Shown piece after piece: positions 21,955 through 32,945 of a DNA stretch of 64,000 bases. Within the stretch, counting starts at the first letter, position 1. Every line of letters starts with the position of its first letter. The notes beneath the pieces were generated by a model that was given only the letters and a program-made list of their open reading frames with translations, was not told the origin of the DNA and did no database searches. Source of the stretch: Rhabdophis nuchalis (Eukaryota > Chordata > Lepidosauria > Squamata > Natricidae). The stretch covers positions 11,344,501-11,408,500 of the forward strand of contig CM077649.1 in the NCBI GenBank assembly GCA_039707465.1. The letters run 5' to 3'. The position numbers and the translations under genes were made by a program.

Positions 21955-22586
21955 GCCGTTCCCGGCCACGTGTTGCTGTGGCCCAGTCAGGAGGGACACA
22001 ACCCGAGGGTAGAGTTTCCCCCCTCTCTCTATCCCTCTACTTACCTACCTACCTACCTACTGTATGTCTCCCTCTCTTTCTCTATTCACCTACCTACCTA
22101 CCTACCATATTTCTCCCTCTCTATCCCTTGACCTACCGTATTGTTCCCTCTCTCCCTCTACCTACCTACCTACTGTATTTCTCCCTCTCTCTCTATCCCT
22201 CTACCTACTTACCTACCTACCTACTGTATTTCTCCTTCTCTCTATCCCTCTACCTACCTACCTACTGCATTTCTCCCTCCCTCTCTCTATCCCTATAGCT
22301 GCCTACCTACCTACCTACTGTATTTCTCCTTGAAATACAGTAGGTATTATGACATTTTATATGATGTCATCCTGTGGCTCACTGCTCTCTCTCTATCCAT
22401 CTACCTACCTTTTTTACAATTTTTTACATTTCCGTTGCGTGTACCTGGCACAGGTGTGACATCTACACAATCTATATATATATCATTGGTGCCGTACTTG
22501 AAAGGAATGTTGTGTGAAAATTTGGAAGCGATAGGTGCAGTACTTTCGGAGATTAGCGGTCTTGTTACATTTTTATTTATATAGAT
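21955..22586 (+). mobile_element. Unclassified interspersed repeat carrying a CTAC-rich minisatellite, copy 1
   Basis: A head (CGGCCACGTGTTGCTGTGGC) is followed by a minisatellite at 22014-22335, with units of roughly 45-60 bp built as (CTAC)n + TGTATTTCTCCCTCTCTCTA. The tail reads GTGTGAAAATTTGG, GAGATTAGCGG, and ends ACATTTTTATTTATATAGAT. The same minisatellite and tail occur at 30700-31832. I cannot place it in a named family; the tail is similar in style to RTE-type ends. Confidence 0.65.
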
Positions 22587-22855
22587 GTACAGTATGTTTA
22601 ATACGGAGAATTGAATTGAGATTCTTCACAATGCCCTGAATCATAGAAGAGGCATCCTCTGCACCAGCATTTTTCTGCCATCGCCTCATGAAATTGTTTT
22701 TGTCCATCTTCAGCCCGTAACTGAGGCAATTTAAAGTTGGTCCTTAGGATTCCAGTTTTAAAATATAGTTTTTCCTTTTATGACATTTTTTGTGTGTGTA
22801 TGTGGATACAATGCAGCTAACCTCATGGATGATGTGGTTGTTGATACAGTTAAGA

Positions 22856-23053
22856 GATATGGTGGCACAGTGGTTAGAAAGCAGTATTGCATATATTCTC
22901 ACTGGCTCAAGGTGGACTCAGCCTTCCATCCTTCAGAGTTTGTTAAAATGAGGACACAGATTCCTAGGGGACAATATGCTGATTCTGTAAACTGCTTGGA
23001 GGGGCGCTTTAAAGCACTGTGAAGTGATATATAAGTCTAAGTACCATTGCTAA
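22856..23053 (+). mobile_element. Sauria-type SINE (tRNA-derived), internally shortened
   Basis: Starts with the tRNA-like head GGTGGCACAGTGG (A-box region). The body reads CTGGCTCAAGGTGGACTCAG, CCTTCCATCCTTCAGAG and AATGAGGAC; the 3' end is AAAGCACTGTGAAGTGATAT, AAGTCTAAGTACCATTGCTA. The usual B-box segment before CTGGCTCAAGG is missing. This SINE class is a squamate marker. Confidence 0.85.
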
Positions 23054-23201
23054 TTAAGGGCTGAAATTTGCCAAGCTCCTATTGGCCACTTGAGAAAGCT
23101 GCAAATGTGTCTCATCCCTCTAATAACTGGGGATTGCCCTTTCTGATTGAGCCACAAAAAAGATAGATAGCCAGTTCAGTGCACTAGAAATACCACTAAA
23201 T

Positions 23202-23285
23202 CAGGGGTCCTCAAAATTTTTAAACAGGGGGCTGATTCATGGCCCCTGTTGGGGGGGCTGGACTGGCTGGGTGGGTGTGGCCAAT
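23202..23285 (+). mobile_element. hAT-type left arm
   Basis: Starts CAGGGGTCCTCAAAATTTT after CACTAAAT (an nnnTAnnn site) and continues GGGGGCTGATTCATGGCCCC. The right arm is not found; the minus-strand L1 begins close by. Confidence 0.55.
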
Positions 23286-23461
23286 TTAGCCATCCATTTT
23301 GCCTTTGTCCTTCTTAAGCTGTACTTCTCATCTCTTCCCTCCATTCTTTCTGTTCTTTGTTCTATAATCTCCAATCTCTTTCCAATGTTCTCTGTGCTTA
23401 TTAATATGTTTTGAATTTCAAACATTATTATTTGCAATGTTAAATCCTTTCCTTCTTCATA
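23286..23461 (-). pseudogene. L1-type ORF1 fragment, minus strand
   Basis: Reading the minus strand gives a charged, helix-rich segment (MFEIQNILISTENIGKRLEI, then IEQRTERMEGRDEKYSLRRT) consistent with the coiled coil of an L1 ORF1. It appears to belong to the same copy as the 5' UTR at 24440-25440, separated from it by the L2 insertion. Confidence 0.5.
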
Positions 23462-23462
23462 G

Positions 23463-24422
23463 TAAGAAGTAACGGACTCAGGCTCAACCCGACCAAGACC
23501 GAGTGGCTGTGGTTTCCGGCTGCCCGATTCAACCAGATGATTCCATCTCTGGCCATAGGGGGCGAACATCTTGCCCCTGTGGATGGGGTGCGCAACTTGG
23601 GTGTCCTCCTGGATACCCGGCTGTCCATGGAAGATCAAGTGACAGCCGTGGCCAGGAGGGCGTTTTACCAGGTCTGCCTGGTACGCCAGTTGCGCCCCCT
23701 ATTGGATCGGGACGCCCTTCGCACAGTCACTCATGCTCTCGTGACATCCCGACTGGATTATTGCAACTCTCTCTACATGGGGCTCCCCTTGAGGTGCACC
23801 CGGAGGCTTCAGTTGGTCCAGAACGCAGCCGCGCGAGCAATTATGGGCACCTCTAGGTTTGCCCACGTAACACCGCTCTTGCGCGAGCTGCACTGGCTAC
23901 CTGTCGTCTTCCGGGTGCGCTTCAAGGTGTTAATTATCATCTTCAAAGCGCTCCATGGCTCGGGACCTAGTTATCTGCGGGATCGGATCCTGCCTCATAC
24001 ATCCTCACGGCCGATACGCTCCCACAGAGAGGGACTGCTCCGGGTGCCGTCCACTAGACTTTGTCAGCGGGCGACGCCCAGGGGAAGGGCCTTCTCTGTG
24101 GCGGGCCCAGCCCTCTGGAACGACCTTCCCCCCGATATTAGGACAACCACGGACCTCCGCTCCTTCCGCTTAAAATTAAAGACACACTTTTTTCGCCTGG
24201 CCGGCCTTGGGTAGTCTCTTTTTAGGTTAGGGGTTTTTAGGGGTAATTTTTAGTTTAGTATATGGGTTTTAGCGCAGGAATAATTTAATTTACTTTTAAT
24301 TTTGTAGTTTGTATTCTGTACTTTGTTCTTTGTATTTTTAATTGCCTGTGCCCCGCCTCGAGTCCCCTTGGGGGGAGAGAGCGGGTTATAAAATTAAATT
24401 ATTATTATTATTATTATTATTA
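23463..24422 (+). mobile_element. L2-like LINE, reverse transcriptase C-terminus and tail
   Basis: The 225-codon open frame (23537-24214) is the longest LINE frame on this strand. Order of motifs: VRNLGVLLDTRLSMEDQVTA, ALVTSRLDYCNSLYMGLPLR, LLRELHWLPVVFRVRFKVL, GPALWNDLPPDIRTTTDLRS and the finish FFRLAGLG. The RNLGV and SRLDYCN blocks are typical of the L2/CR1 group thumb region. The 3' UTR and tail (CCCGCCTCGAGTCCCC, ATT repeats) complete it. The 5' end is truncated, as usual for LINE insertions. Confidence 0.94.
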
Positions 24423-24439
24423 TATTGCACCATTCTTCC

Positions 24440-25440
24440 AGGTTGTAAACACTGGCCACTACAACATCCAAGGCCTTTTACTAGGTTTCAAATAAATTCA
24501 CTATAATCTTTCAAGTCAAGGCTTTCTCTTTACTGCAGTCCAGCTACTGATAGTACTCCAGAAGAGCACTTGTATAAACAAACTGTACTCTTCCCACTAT
24601 CCCTTTCAATAAACAAATTCCAAAGCCTTGAACCATAAGATATATGTCAAATGTTAAAAAAAATTCCAAGCCTCAAGCCTCTAGGTGGCAGTGTTACTTC
24701 TTTTTCTTCTGCTTTTACCCTTCTCTTTAAGCTCTCTTTAAATTAAGAAAAAAATGATTAAAAAGGACAATCCTGCCATGTGTTGAAAAAAAGATAAGAA
24801 AGGAATCCTTAATCCACAAATACAAAAAATGAGGAAAAATAGAAGAAGGGAAAAAGAGACCAGTCCAATTTAAAGAGTAAGAGGCATTTGTAAAAATTCC
24901 ATCCATAAAAAAGAAAAAAAAATTAAAGAAGCACAATCGTTTTAATTCAGGCTAATTTGCCGCTTACTCTCTTCTGTCTTCAATTTTAATTTTACTCTAA
25001 GTCTTTTTGGGTGTTCTCCTCTCTAATAGTAAAATTTATCTCACCATTTCAACACACTCTCTCTCCTGCTCTGCTTCCATTCAGGGGTCTGTCCCAACCT
25101 CCTGAAGCTTCAATGGCTGCTTCTCTTGTAGCCGGAAACAAAAGTTTCTCCTGGGTCAATCAGGGACTTTGTGATGTCCCTGAGATCAGTAGGACATGCC
25201 CTTCTCTATCACCGTCTCTGCGGTACGTTTAGGCCCAAAAAGGACCATCCAGCAGCAGAGATATCGACAGCAAACCTGGAGCTCCAAGATTGTATGTTGT
25301 GTTGTAGCAACATCAGCCCCGCCTTTCTCGGTACTTCTCTGTTTTTTGAAATCAGAAGTAAGTCATAGAAATGTTTCAAAACTCTCCCTCAACTCAGTCA
25401 ATGGACTTCTGTGTGGTACCAAATATCTTCATAGGTAACA
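24440..25440 (-). mobile_element. L1-type LINE 5' UTR, minus strand
   Basis: Inverted homologue of 28630-29600: shared blocks include the dinucleotide-poor CTAGGTGGCAGTGTTACTTC (24681, versus its complement at 29335), the GGTCAATCAGGGACTTTG block (25153) and TAGGACATGCCCTTCTCTAT (25188). This places two copies of one L1 family head to head about 3 kb apart. Confidence 0.75.
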
Positions 25441-25559
25441 TGTAGCTTAGATAGAAATTCCTGAAACTGTCTGTGGTTTAGTGCATGTGCCCTAATGAAG
25501 TTAACACAAGACACCACAACTTTCATGACAGAGCCCCACTTCAGTGACTTACAACACAG

Positions 25560-26260
25560 TGCTTATTGGTGAATGATGCAGTGTATGGATATTGGATGCG
25601 AGTAGCTGTGTTTGTCCATCTCTTTGTTAATGTGTGCAACTACTCCTTTCATACATCGCACCACGCTAAGAGCAGCATCAGTTGTCACACTGTCTAGTTT
25701 AGCCCAGTCCAGCTCCAAATCATTCAGAGTTTGGTGAAGCTTTTCAAAGATATCCTCTCCTGTTGTTGTTCCTTTGATGCTTTTCAATGCAGCAAGCTCC
25801 TCTGTGACTTCAAAATAATCATTTGTCCCACAAATGAAAATTAGAAGTTGTGCAGAATCACAAATGTCATTGCTTTCGTCAAGTGCCAATGAAAAAATAG
25901 CAAAGATTTTTTGAGGAGTTTTGCAAATGCTGATGCAAATTGTCAATTTCTTCAATCCTTCGTGTCATTGTAGGTCCTGAAAGACTCACTGTACTAAATA
26001 AATCAGTCTTCTCTGGACACATCTCTTTGGCAACAGAAAGAAGGCATTCTTTAACAAATTCTGCCTTTACAAATAGTCTGCCAGTAGGCGATATTAGCTT
26101 GGCAACTTCTTAAACTTGCTCGCAGTGATGAAATATTTACCTGCTTCTGCTTCATAAAAGCATTTTGCTGAGTTGCCAATCCATTTTTCAGTTTTAATAA
26201 TTTGTCTTTTCATGCTTGTCCGACCAAACAATTATATTTGTTCTTACGTCAATTCCCGTA
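25560..26260 (-). pseudogene. Decayed hAT transposase (Charlie type, GTF2IRD2-like)
   Basis: hAT transposases cut and paste DNA elements bounded by short inverted repeats and make 8-bp target duplications. On the minus strand, 25955-25563 is open and contains FSLALDESNDICDSAQLLIF, then GTTTGEDIFEKLHQTLNDLE, the DSVTTDAALSVVRCMKGVVA region and IHCIIHQ. These are the first catalytic-Asp region and the following conserved block of Charlie-type hAT transposases, also domesticated in GTF2IRD2-like genes. Upstream, frame-broken pieces (KAEFVKEC-like, CPEKTDLFS-like, TMTRRIEEI-like) extend to about 26260. The TTDG/AP motif reads TTDAA, and stops and frameshifts lie upstream. The C-terminal dimerisation region is missing. 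Confidence 0.85.
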
Positions 26261-26269
26261 ATGTCAACG

Positions 26270-26978
26270 CAATTTATATTCCTTGAACACAGTCACTAAA
26301 TCCTGGCATATCAGATAAACAGCTCTTTCCTTTACTGAATGAAAAAGTAATCAGAAGTCCATTGTTCTTTGAAGATCCTACACTCAGAATCATTTTTTCT
26401 TTTCCTTGGCATAATTGTTTCCTAGAGATTAAAATTTCCTGTTAGTAAGATACCAATAAATACAGCCCTACAAAAAATAGGGATTACTATAGAACAGAAG
26501 TTATGACAGGCTGAGAGAAGCTGTCAGTGAACATCCCTCCCTCCCTTCTCCTTTCTATGGGCTCTTGTGGTTCCTTCCCCTATTATTCCAGGCAAAGGCT
26601 TCACAGCTGAGGGTCTCTTGCAAGCAAAGAGTTAAAAATTAAAGTTCAGATGTGATAGTTGAATTTAGGCTGGGCAGCTTCTCTAAAACCCTGGGAAGAG
26701 CTCAAAGCAGGCTCTCACACATGTTCTCCTCCCTTCCCTCTTAAGCTGCGCAGCTTCTGGAAATGCCCAGGAAGGGCTCCGATTACACCATCTCCCAAGT
26801 GCTCCCCTCTCTGTTGCCCCCACCTGCCAGCCCATGCCATTACTTTTGCAAGCAGCGGTGAGCAGACGTATATGGGTAGCCTGGTGGAAGCCCTTGTTTG
26901 AGTTTATTTGAAAGACTCTCAGAGTCTCTTCTGTGAACACAGCTACTGAGGCTTCTCTGTTTCTTCTTCCAGTTAAAC
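26270..26978. other. Unassigned sequence
   Basis: Possibly further decayed hAT sequence to 26430, then unique DNA with pyrimidine-rich blocks. No gene seen. Confidence 0.4.
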
Positions 26979-27221
26979 TAAGGTGACCATCCGTCCCACT
27001 TCTGGCGGGACAGTCCCGGTTCACCAGCAGATGTCCCGCGCCCTGCCCCCTCTTCAAAATGTCCCGCTTTTTGCGGGCAGACGGCAGGCGCTCTGTACGC
27101 GCTCAGAGGCGCGCACCTCTGAGCACCGGCTCGGGCGGCTCGGCCATCGGGTGGCTCGGTCACAGAGGGCCCGAGGCGGCCGCTTTCAGCTCGGGCCATC
27201 AGTGATCACGCCAGCATGATG
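26979..27221 (+). mobile_element. DNA-transposon-like left end, GC-rich
   Basis: Starts AAGGTGACCATCCGTCCC, followed by repeated CGGGACAGTCCCGG and TGTCCCGC blocks. The terminus style fits an inverted-repeat DNA element, but the matching right terminus is not found, so the class is uncertain. Confidence 0.4.
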
Positions 27222-27450
27222 GGCTGACAGTGGCCAGCTCGGGCCGCCTTTCCCCTTCCCGCCCTAGCCAGCGGCTCTCAGCGCCGCCGCCTTTAAAGAG
27301 GGCCCTGTGGGGGCGAGTGGGAACGCGCCCTCTGCGCAGGCGCATGCCGCACCGGAGCGTGCGCCCCCCCGCGGGGCCCTCTTTAAAGGCGGCGGTGGGC
27401 GGCAGGCCGGCGGCGTGGAGGAAGGCGGCACGAACTGGCCGCTGTCAGCC
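27222..27450. repeat. 230-bp GC-rich hairpin
   Basis: The outer inverted repeat 27222-27248 pairs with 27424-27450 (GGCTGACAGTGGCCAGCTC and its imperfect complement). Inside it GCCGCCTTTAAAGAGGGCCC pairs with the complement ending near 27397. The loop of about 50 bp is CpG-rich (CTGCGCAGGCGCATGC). Likely the interior of the element starting at 26979. Confidence 0.8.
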
Positions 27451-27529
27451 CAATTATTATCACTTTCAATTACTTATCTATGTCTATTATCACTAAGTTT
27501 CCCTAATCTCAACTGGTTTTAGGTTAATC

Positions 27530-28620
27530 TTTTATCTGTCAGCCTGTATCCTTCCAGTAATAAAACAATATCACATCTTCTGCCATTTGTGGCATAATTC
27601 TTCTGAACATATCCTTAATCCACTTCTCTTTGCAGTCCATCATTTGTAAGTACTTTCCTGTTGTTTTGTCTTCTTCTTCCTTAGTCAGTTTAATTTTAAG
27701 TGTCAGGGTTGTTATCAATGGTATTACTAGTAAAGTTTCTTTCTTTAATATCATAGGTTCTTTTGTTGTTTCTTCTTCTATATCTTGCCATCTGAGGTGG
27801 TTCCCATCCATCTGATTCATCTTTCCATGTTCCACTTTTCCCATTGCCGCACATAAGCCACTCATCGAAAGGATCAGCCATTTTAGTTTCTTTGTGGTGA
27901 TTTTCCTTCTTAGTGCTTAAGGAACCGACCTCTGTTTTTTCTATTTGATATGTAACTCCATCCTTTTCCTCATATTCTCCAATTAAATGATCTATTTTTT
28001 TTCAAGTAAATTACAGTATTGCTGAATAGCTTCCATTATTTCTTGCAAGGAAACATTTTTTGTTGTTGTTTAGTATACGCCATTGTCTCCAATTGTTGTT
28101 GAAAAGAAAAGAAAAGGGCTGCTACACTGGCTTAGGGGATACTTTTAACAAACTCAAATTCACAATCCAATCTCTAATTAAAATTAGGCTTCAATAAAGC
28201 ATTTGTAAAGAAAAACAAGCAATTCTCCTTTCAATTTTAAGTAAACTGCCGCTCTAGAACATATCCATCAAATTTACAAGTAGCAGCACTATTTTCCCTT
28301 CTGTTGTTTCAAGCATTATAATTTTTCTTGTTTCTTTTTATATCTTATTTGTTTCAAAAAGAAATTAAATTCTTAGGTATTCTTAAGTGCAGTAAAAAGA
28401 AGAGAAAAAAGTTTAAAAGTCACACATACTAATGAAAAGGAAGAGATTTAGTCTAAGGTTGTAAGCAGGAAAAAAAATAGAAGAGGAAGAAAAAATGTAC
28501 TCCGTTTCTTTTAAGGGTTTTTCATAGGTTCCGTTTGAAATATCAATTAGAGAGGTTGTGATAACCCACTGACCAAGCCCTCCAGTGCTTAATTCTGCTG
28601 CTTGTTTTTAATTTTTTTTT
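27530..28620 (-). mobile_element. L1-like element, ORF start and 5' UTR, minus strand
   Basis: A 108-codon minus-strand frame (27865-27539) is Lys/Glu-rich (IKLTKEEEDKTTGKYLQMMD) and resembles an ORF1-type retroelement leader, preceded on that strand by 500 bp of AT-rich UTR-like sequence. No diagnostic motif is present, so the L1 assignment rests on composition and on its position beside two other L1 copies. Confidence 0.4.
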
Positions 28621-28629
28621 AAAGTTTCA

Positions 28630-30118
28630 TCTTAGTTTAAAAGATTTTTATGGCTCTTTTGTAGCTGTCTCTTTAAGACAATAAACATCCCAGCTAGAAT
28701 CACTTTCACGTCTCCCTCCTTCTTAATGGAGCCGTAAACAACGTGCAATCTTGTAGCTCCAAGATTGCCATCGCTACCTCTGCCGCTGGATGGTCCTTTT
28801 GGACCTAAACTGTCCTGCAGAAATGGTGATAGAGAAGGGCACATCCTGTTGATTCCAGGGACATCGCAAAGCCCCTGGTTGATCCAGGAGGAGCCCTTTC
28901 TTTCTGGCGGCAGCAAGGTAGCCATTAAAGCTGCTGAAATTGGGGACAGCTCTGGAACGGAAGAGAAGCATGAGAGAAGATGTATTATTGATTTGGTGAG
29001 AATTTTTTTCCCATTATTATTTGAGATAACACCTTAAAAGTTTAAAAGTAAAGTTAAATTTAAAGACTGAAAGAGGATAAGTGGCGAGATTAAGCCAGAG
29101 TCAAACTGAGTGGGGGTTTTTTCTTCATTTTTAACGTGGGAACTTTGCTGAATTTTTACAAACGCTTTCTACTTTTTAAACTGGACTGTTTTTTTTCCCT
29201 TTTTCTTTCTTTAAATACTGGCAACTTCTTCCCCTCTACTTTTTTCTTTTTAATGCTTTATTGTTTTCTCTTTTTGAATTTTTTGGTCCTCTTTTTGAGT
29301 ATGGGAAAAGGGAGTGAAAGTGTTAAATAATAAGTAACACTGCCACCCAGAGGCTTGTTACATTTCAAAGTCTTTGATAGTGGGGTGAGCATTGACGATT
29401 GTTTATACAGGTGCTCTCCTGGGATACTATCAGTGAATGGAGGCTGGACTGAAAGGGAAATTTGCTGCTCAAAGGAAGAAGATTGTTGTGACCTTGAAAC
29501 AAAAGAACTGATAATTTTGTTTGGAACTTAGCATAAGCGCCTTGGCAGTGGCAGTGCTCTCTTTTTTCTATTTATCCTTTTTTTTTTTCCACTTCACTAC
29601 TTTCCGTCTTACTTAGTTATTTTTAGCTGGCTGTAGGCCTTTGGCAGAAGAAGCCAACATTGTCTTTTTTTCTTCTATTTTTCTTAAAGAAAGCATGTTT
29701 TTCTTTTCCTTTCTTTTTATGGATGTACATATAGACATAATTTTCTTCCTTCCTTCTTTTCCTTTTTATTTAATTTTTGATTTTGTCTTCTCATCACACT
29801 ATACGGAATTAGATTAAGGTAAAGAAGAACCTGAAGATTTTAATTGCCATTTTCCCCTATTTTTCTTGTGATTGATCTGTCAAGATTTTTTACCGTTTTC
29901 TCTTTCTTCTTCTTTTTAAACACCTGGAATCAATTGGATTAGGGCACACAAGAGCCTAAAGATTTTTTCCTTTCTCTTTTTTTCTGTTTTTTCTTTCCAT
30001 TTCTTTTTTTCTTATTTTAGGGTTATTTTGGATTATAACTGCTTTCCATATAAGTGGATTAAGGTATAGAAGAACCTGAAAATCTTGCACTTCTCAGTCA
30101 ATAAAGCTTATCAACTCA
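28630..30118 (+). mobile_element. L1-type LINE 5' UTR
   Basis: Inverted homologue of 24440-25440, followed by T-rich sequence and an L1 ORF1. Contains GGACATCGCAAAGCCCCTGG (28859) and CACTGCCACCCAGAGGCTTG (29338), both shared with the minus-strand copy. Confidence 0.75.
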
Positions 30119-30600
30119 TTGGAAATGAGCAAAAAGATAATGGCCACCAGCTCTTCAATACCAACTTCCTCTTCTTCACTGTCTGGAGGACAAAGATCAA
30201 TACAAATGATGTTGCAGCGGGAAAAAGAAAGTGACTTTACAAATGATTATACAAGGGATCCAAAAAATAGAATTAAGAACAGAATATTGAAAAGAGAACA
30301 GAGAAAATAGATGAAAAAGTTGAAAACATCCACCAAATGATGATGAAGTTTGAAGATAGATTTCAAAAAACTGAAGAAAAAGATGAACAAAGAGATAAGA
30401 AAATTGGAGATATTCATAATCAATTGAGTGTGGTCGAAAAAGAGAAAAGTGGAATATTAGGTTGGGAGATTGACAGATTAGAATTCTATCTCAGATTCCA
30501 AAATATAGAAGAAAAAGAAGAGAACTTGATAGAAATTATCGCAGATGCCTTGGAGATAACCAAAGAGATGATGATGGATGGTATAGACAAGGTGTTTTGA
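30119..30600 (+). pseudogene. L1-type ORF1, broken
   Basis: Two frames cover the first half of an ORF1 protein. The first (30119-30310) is Ser-rich and then basic. The second (30337-30600) has a heptad-like stretch (FEDRFQKTEEKDEQRDKKIG) followed by LEFYLRFQNIEEKEENLIEI, the start of the RRM (compare YFLKFQNVPE at 16796). A stop at 30308 and another at 30598 break the gene. The C-terminal domain is absent because the minisatellite-bearing repeat starts at about 30700. Confidence 0.8.
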
Positions 30601-30699
30601 GTCTTTACAAGATAAGCAATGAAAAACCTTTTACAGAAAATGGAGAATGTGTTCTTTTTTAAAGAAAATAAAAAGAGGATACATCAATGCATTGAGCAT

Positions 30700-31832
30700 A
30701 CATCAATACCTACTTTATTTCTTCCTTTCTCCCTCTACCTACCTACCTACTGTATTTCTCCCTCTCTATCTATCCCCCTATCTTCCTACCTACCTACTGT
30801 ATTTCTCCCTCTCTTTATCCCTCTACCTACCTACCGTATTTCTCCCTCTCTATCTATCCACCTACCTACCTACCTACCTACTGTATTTCTTCCTTTCTCC
30901 CTCTATCTATCTACCTACCTACCTACTGCATTAATCCCTCTCTATCTATCCTCCTATCTATCTACCTACCTACCTACCTACCGTATTTCTCCCTCTCTAT
31001 CTATCCCCCTATCTACCTACCAACCTACCTACTGTATTTCTCCCCCCTCTCTCTATCCCTCTACCTACCTACCTACTGTATTTCTCCCTCTCTATCTATC
31101 CCTCTACCTACCTAATGTATTTCTTCCTTTCTCCCTCTATCTATCTATCTACCTACCTACCTACCTACCTACCTACCTACCGTAATTCTCCCTATCTATC
31201 CCCCATCTACCTACCTACCTACCTACCTACTTACTGTATTTCTCCGTATCTATCTATCCCCCTACCTACCTACCAACTGTATTTCTCACTCTCTATCTAT
31301 CCCTCTACCTACCTACCTACTGTATTTCTTCCTTTCTCTCTCTATTCCTAAACCTACCTACTGTATTTCCCCCCCCCCCCATCCTACCTACCTACTGTAT
31401 TTCTTCCTTTCTTCCTCTACCTACCTACCTACTGTATTTCTCCCTCTCTCTCTCTATGGGCCATCTGGGAATTTGTTATCCTCTCTGCCTTGTTTTGGCC
31501 CTGTTAGGCCTCCATACAGTGGAACTTTGGAGGCTTATTTGGTTGCTGCGGAAACGACTGTTGGAAATTTGATTTTATTCAATTTGTATCCCGCCCTTCT
31601 CCAAAAGGACCCAGATGGGAGGAGCTACAGGGAGGTGAAAATCTCACAAGTGGGTAAATTTTACATTTGTGTACCTTGCACATGACACACATGTGCTAGC
31701 CACAAAATAAGTACGTATTATATTATCGGAAGTCCTTGGGAACATTGTGTGAAAATTTGGTGTAAATCGGTCCAGTAGTTTTTGAGATTAGCGGCTTTGC
31801 ACAAACTATTTTACATTTTTATTTATATAGAT
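30700..31832 (+). mobile_element. Unclassified repeat with CTAC-rich minisatellite, copy 2
   Basis: The minisatellite at 30705-31455 has some 15 units of the same design as at 22014. A non-repetitive segment follows (31456-31640) that includes an L2-like tail remnant in minus orientation (31573-31612). The tail 31640-31832 matches copy 1: GTGTGAAAATTTGG, TTTGAGATTAGCGG, ACATTTTTATTTATATAGAT. It replaces the ORF1 end and ORF2 endonuclease of the host L1. Confidence 0.7.
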
Positions 31833-31837
31833 ACAAA

Positions 31838-32648
31838 TAAACCAGGAAGATGGTTAGCATTCAAACTCAAAAGAGAGAGAGACTCAAGAAAAATAATGCA
31901 GCTAATAGATGATCAAGGGCAAATTTGTTATGGAAATAGAGAGAACAAAAAAAATTATACAAGATTATTATGGAAAACTGTATGAACAAGAGAAGATAGA
32001 GGAGGAAAGAGTTAAACAATATCTGCAGAAAGCGAATCTATCCCAGATATCCAAAGAAACTGAAATGAAGGTAATATAACGATGATGGAATTAGTTGACG
32101 CATTTAAAAAACAAAATAATGGAAAGGCTCCAGGTCCAGATCAACTACCAGTGGAATTTTATAATACTTTGCAGGAATCATTGTATCTCCCATTGTTAGA
32201 AGTTATGAATGAAGCCATTTTAAAGATGATGATACCCAAATCCTGGTCAGAAGCATGTATAAAACTTGTGCCAAAGGAGGACGCCGACCTACATCAAATT
32301 AAGAATTTCAGACTGATCTCCCTGCTAAATTCAGATGATAAAATATTTGCTTCAATATTGGCAGAAAGACTCAAAAGATACTTAAATAACTTTATTCATC
32401 CTAATCAAAATGGGAGTCTGCCAAAGAGACAAATTAAAGATAATATGAGAATAATTCTGGACATTTTGGAATACTATGGCACACATCCTGAAAAACAAAT
32501 TGATAACGTGAATTGGTGATTTATGTTGCTACAGTTGGAACAGATGGGCTCTGGCAAGAAATTTATTCAAGCCATACAAACTATATATCACAAACAAACA
32601 GCAAAGATAATGATAAATGGAGGATTGACAGACTCTATTGATATAGGG
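31838..32648 (+). pseudogene. L1-type ORF2, reverse transcriptase fragment
   Basis: ORF2 copies L1 RNA into DNA at a nicked target. Visible in order: the pre-RT segment (GRWLAFKLKRERDSRKIMQL), then NGKAPGPDQLPVEFYNTLQE (RT motif 0/1 region), SWSEACIKLVPKEDADLHQI, NFRLISLLNSDDKIFASILA, and downstream FIQAIQTIYHKQTAKIMING. The usual P of NFRPISL is L. The frame shifts at about 31985 and 32516. It stops before the catalytic Asp-Asp motif because a hAT piece begins at 32649. Upstream endonuclease is missing. Confidence 0.9.
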
Positions 32649-32945
32649 CAGTGATGTTCGGATTTTTAGGCTTGTGTGCCATAAGGGGGGGGCGCAGGGG
32701 GGGTCGTGCGCCGGTGTGCTGCACCCATAATGCAATGCACCCCCCAGTGTGCATGCGCGCATGACAGGCGCTCCCCCCACATTTTTTGCATGCTTTTTTC
32801 ACCCTCCCCAGGCGCCAGAGGCTTTATATGAGCCTGAGGAGGGCAAAAGTCGCCCCCCCCCTGCCCTCCTGGAGACCCTCGGGAGGCCTCAGCAGCTTCC
32901 CTGAATTGTGTCTAGCTTCCCAGTGAGCCTATCTGAACGTATTTT
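32649..32945 (+). mobile_element. hAT-type element, left part
   Basis: Starts CAGTGATGTTCGGATTTTTA after ATATAGGG (an nnnTAGGG site) and continues with poly(G) and purine/pyrimidine blocks (TGCATGCTTTTTTCACCCTC, then GGAGGGCAAAAGTCGCCCCC). A related fragment lies at 50503-50612. No right terminus is seen. Confidence 0.6.

Noticed and set aside
22014..22335. Open frames rich in YLPT/SLSL repeats
   Set aside because: Direct translation of a CTAC/CTCT minisatellite; same artefact at 30705-31455.
22856..23053. Functional tRNA gene
   Set aside because: tRNA-like head belongs to a SINE; the B-box part is missing and the body is SINE-specific.
25563..25955. Intact host GTF2IRD2-like gene exon
   Set aside because: Upstream sequence is full of stops and frameshifts, the downstream region is missing and no splice sites frame it; a decayed transposase fits better.
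26979..27450. Second CpG-island promoter
   Set aside because: The GC-rich block consists of nested inverted repeats with a transposon-like terminus, so a mobile origin is more likely.
30705..31455. CRISPR-like array
   Set aside because: Units are contiguous and degenerate with no unique spacers, in a vertebrate genome.
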